From NCBI GenBank assembly GCA_030643145.1, contig DAOWMJ010000053.1, positions 1-10,405 of the forward strand: 10,405 bases of DNA, read 5' to 3'. The notes under the pieces were generated by a model, which saw only the letters and a list, made by a program, of their open reading frames with translations, had not been told where the DNA came from and ran no database searches. Each line of letters starts with the position of its first letter. Position 1 is the stretch's first letter. This DNA is from Candidatus Latescibacterota bacterium (GTDB lineage: Bacteria; Krumholzibacteriota; Krumholzibacteriia; Krumholzibacteriales; WJIX01). Both the position numbers and the translations under genes were made by a program. Below, piece by piece: positions 7,610 to 10,405 of the stretch.

Positions 7610-8584
7610 TCACAATTCTACTTCCTCTTTCCCAACACTCCTCTTTCGCCTTTCTCTGACCAAAACGCTTCCATCCATTTCCTTGCCAAACTTTTTCAAC
7701 TCAGAAGCGATGTCACTTACATGCGCAAAGTGTTTCAAGCGCCCTTTCTCGTTTGCGACAAGCGCGATTGTCAGAGACATAAGGGGCACCCTGCTTATTC
7801 CCCCCATACGGTCCCGTATCTCCAGATAACCTCTGCTGATATCCTTTTCATCCATAAGCACAACAGATCCTATATCAAATTCGTCAATTATTCGTCTTGC
7901 GACTCTCTCCGCCCTATCCGTCGATGTAATCACCACAAAATCATCTCCACCTATATGCCCGATAAAATCCTGATCATTCCCCATTGAATTAACCGCTTCT
8001 TTTATTATATCCGACAGAAACAGGATTGTTTCGTCACCCTTATGATAACCGTAATAATCATTGTAGGCCTTGAAATTATCAATATCCACGTACAAGAACG
8101 CGAACGATTCAGAGTTTTCAATTAACTCCTTCAATTTCTTCTTAATGGCCTTATTCCCTGAAAATCCCGTAAGTGGATTCGCGTCCTTTTGTTTCTGACC
8201 CCAATCGAGAACGTTGTTCACTCTTAGAAGCAATTCATCATTGGAATATGGCTTGATCAGATAATCATTCGCTCCATTCTTGAGCCCTTGAATCTTGTCG
8301 GACATCTCGCTTTTAGCCGTCAACATTATTATCGGAATCTGGCTGGTTCGGAATTCCTCTTTCAACTTTGTGCATACTTCAAACCCATCCATCAAAGGCA
8401 TCATAAGATCAAGAATAATAAGATCCGGCATCCTACTTCGGGCTTCGTGTAAGCCTTCCTTGCCATTTTCCGCGCAGATGACATCGTATCCTTTTCTTTC
8501 AAGTTGAAATTTCAGAATTCTCCGAATGTGCTCTTCGTCATCTACTACAAGTATTTTTGTCTCATTTTTATCTGAAGCTGCCAT
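7610..8584 (-). CDS. Response regulator with GGDEF-like (GGDDF) output domain
   Basis: A 324-residue cytoplasmic protein: a receiver (10-125) followed by a diguanylate-cyclase-like domain (about 135-300). The receiver is complete, with D15-D16, phosphoacceptor D59 (LIILDLMMPLMDGFEV), T89 and K111. The output domain has NPLTG (136-140), DIDNFKAYND (167-176) and HKGD (181-184), preserving the first metal-binding aspartate and the guanine-contacting Asn and Asp positions known from PleD. The signature is GGDDF (212-216), not GGDEF/GGEEF, and the product-inhibition RxxD site reads NDQD, without arginine. Proteins with GHIGGDDF form a recognisable sub-branch whose catalytic state I cannot assign. 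If active, it makes cyclic-di-GMP without I-site feedback. The start is placed at the ATG at 8584 because GGAG (8593-8590) sits 5 nt upstream; an ATG pair at 8605/8602 would add seven residues but lacks a good site. Confidence 0.93.
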   Translation of the reverse strand: MAASDKNETKILVVDDEEHIRRILKFQLERKGYDVICAENGKEGLHEARSRMPDLIILDLMMPLMDGFEVCTKLKEEFRTSQIPIIMLTAKSEMSDKIQGLKNGANDYLIKPYSNDELLLRVNNVLDWGQKQKDANPLTGFSGNKAIKKKLKELIENSESFAFLYVDIDNFKAYNDYYGYHKGDETILFLSDIIKEAVNSMGNDQDFIGHIGGDDFVVITSTDRAERVARRIIDEFDIGSVVLMDEKDISRGYLEIRDRMGGISRVPLMSLTIALVANEKGRLKHFAHVSDIASELKKFGKEMDGSVLVRERRKRSVGKEEVEL

Positions 8585-8589
8585 TAGTT

Positions 8590-8593
8590 CTCC
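8590..8593 (-). promoter_or_regulatory. Ribosome-binding site fixing the start of the GGDDF regulator
   Basis: GGAG is followed by AACTA and ATG at 8584-8582. No comparable site precedes the longer start at 8605, so the shorter protein (324 residues) is preferred. Confidence 0.7.
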
Positions 8594-8615
8594 ACAATTC
8601 ATCATTCAATTGAAC

Positions 8616-8648
8616 ACCCCGCCCCGTATTGATGGACAAAAGCGGGGT
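8616..8648 (-). repeat. GC-rich inverted repeat in the leader of the GGDDF regulator
   Basis: Perfect 7-bp arms ACCCCGC (8616-8622) and GCGGGGT (8642-8648) flank a 19-base loop. The element lies between the predicted sigma-54 start point (about 8658) and the ribosome-binding site (8593-8590). It could be an mRNA hairpin or an operator. No T-run follows, so it is not a terminator. No known riboswitch consensus is recognisable. Confidence 0.35.
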
Positions 8649-8669
8649 AAATCCGCATATGCAATTTCC

Positions 8670-8684
8670 GCAATTTACATGCCA
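8670..8684 (-). promoter_or_regulatory. Candidate sigma-54 (-24/-12) promoter
   Basis: On the minus strand the sequence TGGCATG-TAAA-TTGC matches the sigma-54 consensus TGGCACG-N4-TTGC with a single difference, and GG and GC have the required spacing (GG at 8683-8682, GC at 8671-8670). Transcription would start near 8658, giving a leader of about 74 nt to the ATG at 8584. Sigma-54 promoters need an enhancer-binding activator; none is encoded in the window, and the receivers here lack an AAA+ domain. A chance match cannot be ruled out. Confidence 0.42.
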
Positions 8685-8733
8685 AACATTTCCCCGGAGT
8701 CAAAGCTGTGGAAACCTTTAGCAAATTGCCTAT

Positions 8734-8777
8734 AATCACAAATAGTACAGTTTATTACATAAATTTTTATTGTGATT
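8734..8777. repeat. Separated dyad AATCACAA / TTGTGATT upstream of the candidate promoter
   Basis: Perfect 8-bp inverted arms at 8734-8741 and 8770-8777 are separated by 28 AT-rich bases. Relative to the sigma-54-like promoter they fall at roughly -76 to -83 and -112 to -119, the usual zone for enhancer-binding-protein sites. The arms point outward compared with a CRP site (TGTGA-N6-TCACA), so this is not a normal CRP operator. Role unproven. Confidence 0.3.
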
Positions 8778-8861
8778 TTTAATCCGCTTTTGGGACTAAA
8801 GGGCAGTGCTTTTTGCACATGAAATGTCTAAAATGAAAAGAGTAAAATCCCTTTGAAATGA

Positions 8862-9872
8862 TCAGCGCCAGGATTCCAGTTCGCCGCGGGAGAAGGTGTT
8901 GAGTTCAATATTGTCCGTTTTTCCCGATTCTATTCTGTACATACCGGCACACGCTATCATAGCGGCATTGTCCGTACAATATTTACTCTCGGGCCAGTAC
9001 ACATCTATCCCGAGAGGTCCCAGCCTCTCGCCGGCCAGCTCTCTCAGCCGCCCGTTTGCCGCGACTCCTCCGGCAAGGTAGAATCTGTGAACATCTTTCC
9101 TTCCCACAGCAATAACCGCTTTCCGGATAAGAACATCCACTATAGCCTCCTGAGCTGATGCCGCGATATCGCTTACAAGGGTCGTCGATAACTCCCCTAA
9201 CGATTCTATCTTAATCCTTACGGCTGTTTTTAAACCGGAAAAGGAATAATCACATTCGCCCGAATTTTTTAATCCTCTCGGAAAATCAAACGCCTCCGGA
9301 TCGCCTGATTCAGCCGACTTTTCAACCGCCGGTCCTCCCGGGTAGGATAATCCCAGAAGCTTGCCGATTTTATCGAATGCTTCTCCAGCCGCGTCATCTC
9401 TCGTTCCGCCAAGAAATTCATACTGCCCTATTTCTTTTACATATACCAGTTGCGTGTGTCCCCCTGAAACCACAAGCGCCAGGCAGGGTGTTCTAAAATT
9501 TTCTTCAAGATCATTTGCCAGAATATGACCTTCAAGGTGGTGTACGCCCGTCAGCGGAACGCCACTTCCATAAGAAAGCCCTTTCGCGAAAGACAAACCC
9601 ACAAGGAGCGACCCGGTAAGTCCCGGACCATTTGTCACACATATCCCGGACAGATCTTTAAGGCCGATCCCACCCTTTTTCATTACAAGCTCATAGAGAG
9701 GAAGAAGAGCTCTCATGTGTGACCTTGAAGCAATTTCAGGAACAACGCCTCCATACTTCTCATGAACAAGCTGCGCGGCGGTTCTGTGAACAACAACCCC
9801 CCTTTTATTGGAATAAAGGGCGCATGCTGTATCATCGCAGGAAGTTTCTATTCCAAGATACAAATTTTCCAT
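8862..9872 (-). CDS. tsaD: tRNA N6-adenosine threonylcarbamoyltransferase TsaD
   Basis: TsaD transfers the threonylcarbamoyl group from threonylcarbamoyl-AMP to A37 of ANN-reading tRNAs, working in the cytoplasm with TsaB and TsaE (neither is in this window). The protein (336 residues from the chosen start) has the family's N-terminal LGIETSCDDT, the metal-binding HHLEGH with H112 and H116, SGGHTQL (136-142), the GGTRDDAAGEAFDK segment and CTDNAAMIA with metal ligand D301. The length and all key residues are normal. The reading frame extends to a TTG at 9908, overlapping the previous gene by 23 bases. The ATG at 9872 is preferred because the known family starts directly before 'LGIETS' and because AAGG (9883-9880) lies 7 nt upstream. 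It follows the phosphatase-like gene by 13 nt, which suggests an operon. No convincing terminator follows it. Confidence 0.97.
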   Translation of the reverse strand: MENLYLGIETSCDDTACALYSNKRGVVVHRTAAQLVHEKYGGVVPEIASRSHMRALLPLYELVMKKGGIGLKDLSGICVTNGPGLTGSLLVGLSFAKGLSYGSGVPLTGVHHLEGHILANDLEENFRTPCLALVVSGGHTQLVYVKEIGQYEFLGGTRDDAAGEAFDKIGKLLGLSYPGGPAVEKSAESGDPEAFDFPRGLKNSGECDYSFSGLKTAVRIKIESLGELSTTLVSDIAASAQEAIVDVLIRKAVIAVGRKDVHRFYLAGGVAANGRLRELAGERLGPLGIDVYWPESKYCTDNAAMIACAGMYRIESGKTDNIELNTFSRGELESWR

Positions 9873-9885
9873 CAATCCGCCTTTT

Positions 9886-10405
9886 TTACAACATCCTCCA
9901 CGGCACAAGATTCATATATCGAATGTGAGGAACGCCCCCGGTGTCTACAAGCGTAACAGAAGCGTTCTCTATAGTAATTCTGTGCATCATATCAAGGTCC
10001 ATTCGCAGAAAATAGGTAAGGGCTGGCTTTATTACATCACTGTGAGATATTATTGCCGCCTTCCTGTTCTTTTTTCGTAAAATTTCTTCTATAAACTTCG
10101 TTACACGTTCCTTGATACCATTCATGTCTTCGTTTTCTGAAAAATTTGACTGTGTCGGTTTGGCGGTATATAGCTTGAAATCGTGGTCACCCTTAAGCTC
10201 CTTGCATCTCTTGCCAACCCACTGTTCAAAGGGCGATTCATCCAGCCTGGGATCTTCCTGTATGCCAACCCCCCATACATTTGAAAATATCTCGGCACTC
10301 TGCGTCGTTCGCTTGAGTGTGCCGGAATAGATCATGTCAATTCCCTCATCCGCGAGAAACTCCGCGGTCTTCCATACTCCTTCTTTGCCGGTATCATTAA
10401 TAGGC
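9886..10405 (-). CDS. Histidine phosphatase superfamily (phosphoglycerate-mutase-like) protein, N-terminus missing
   Basis: The frame is open to the right edge and begins in the window with PINDTGKEGVWKTAEF, so the ATG at 10335 is an internal methionine, not the start. The visible 172 residues carry three of the superfamily's catalytic features: the arginine in YSGTLKRTTQSAE (visible residue 32), the acidic LDESPFEQW segment (E56, the position of LxExxFGxWEG), and the second histidine in ISHSDVIKPAL (H121). The first RHG motif should lie just outside the window. Members act on small phosphoesters such as phosphoglycerate, phosphoserine or alpha-ribazole phosphate, and a few remove phosphate from proteins; the substrate cannot be assigned here. 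It is placed just upstream of tsaD and is likely co-transcribed with it. It ends with VPWRML and TAA. Confidence 0.9.
   Translation of the reverse strand, partial: PINDTGKEGVWKTAEFLADEGIDMIYSGTLKRTTQSAEIFSNVWGVGIQEDPRLDESPFEQWVGKRCKELKGDHDFKLYTAKPTQSNFSENEDMNGIKERVTKFIEEILRKKNRKAAIISHSDVIKPALTYFLRMDLDMMHRITIENASVTLVDTGGVPHIRYMNLVPWRML

Noticed and set aside
7514..7987. Plus-strand open frame of 157 codons partly in the 132-base gap
   Set aside because: Most of it is antisense to the GGDDF domain; the composition is that of a shadow frame and no family pattern is visible.
8585..8658. Cyclic-di-GMP riboswitch in the leader of the GGDDF gene
   Set aside because: The context is attractive, but the leader is short and I cannot find the conserved GEMM aptamer elements or an expression platform.
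8731..8736. TATAAT on the plus strand as a promoter
   Set aside because: No -35 hexamer lies at the proper distance and there is no plus-strand gene downstream.
8798..8854. Possible terminator after tsaD: AAAGGG/CCCTTT arms with an inner GTGC-AAAAA-GCAC hairpin
   Set aside because: The outer loop is 45 bases, the inner stem is only 4 bp, and no T-run follows in the direction of transcription.
9873..9908. Extended TsaD start at TTG 9908 giving an N-terminal MCRGGCCKKGGL
   Set aside because: TsaD normally begins directly before LGIETS, a ribosome-binding site fits the ATG at 9872, and the extension overlaps the phosphatase gene.
9886..10335. Phosphatase start at ATG 10335
   Set aside because: The frame stays open upstream to the window edge and encodes a family-typical stretch, so this methionine is internal.

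Overview
The window is a 10.4 kb bacterial segment in which every supportable gene lies on the minus strand, so it reads from high to low coordinates. The organism is Gram-negative-like. The partial PriA at the left edge has the short beta-strand-rich N-terminus (VDVVLPVPVNRFFTYSVP) typical of that group, and the signalling genes resemble those of uncultured, deep-branching, sensor-rich phyla. The phylum cannot be fixed from the sequence. Base composition looks moderate and uniform. I see no insertion sequences, tRNAs, rRNAs, CRISPR arrays or other signs of recent insertion.

Layout in transcription order: (1) the C-terminal part of a histidine-phosphatase-superfamily enzyme, cut by the right edge; (2) tsaD, the t6A tRNA-modification enzyme, 13 nt downstream; (3) a 277-base region up to the corrected start of the next gene, holding a sigma-54-like promoter, an upstream dyad and a possible leader hairpin; (4) a response regulator with a GGDEF-like (GGDDF) output domain; (5) a 132-base gap; (6) a soluble histidine-kinase-like protein whose phosphoacceptor histidine is replaced by asparagine; (7) and (8) two very large paralogous membrane proteins, each TM sensor - GAF - HisKA - HATPase - GAF - HD-GYP; (9) a single-domain CheY-like receiver overlapping the second kinase by ATGA; (10) the first 36 codons of priA, running off the left edge.

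Genes 4-9 form one signalling module between two housekeeping genes. It contains two apparently functional histidine kinases, one kinase-like protein without the phosphoacceptor, two receivers, one potential cyclic-di-GMP synthase (GGDDF) and two potential cyclic-di-GMP phosphodiesterase domains (HD-GYP) fused directly to the kinases. Several catalytic signatures are altered: GGDDF for GGDEF with no I-site arginine, HDVGM and NGKGYP in one HD-GYP, YDVGM in the other, and Asn for His in the small kinase. The layout suggests a phosphorelay joined to cyclic-di-GMP turnover in which some copies act as sensors or regulators rather than enzymes. That is inference from sequence only.

Several gene starts were moved from the longest reading frame on the basis of ribosome-binding sites: tsaD to 9872 and the GGDDF regulator to 8584. 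The two big kinases appear to use GTG and TTG starts.
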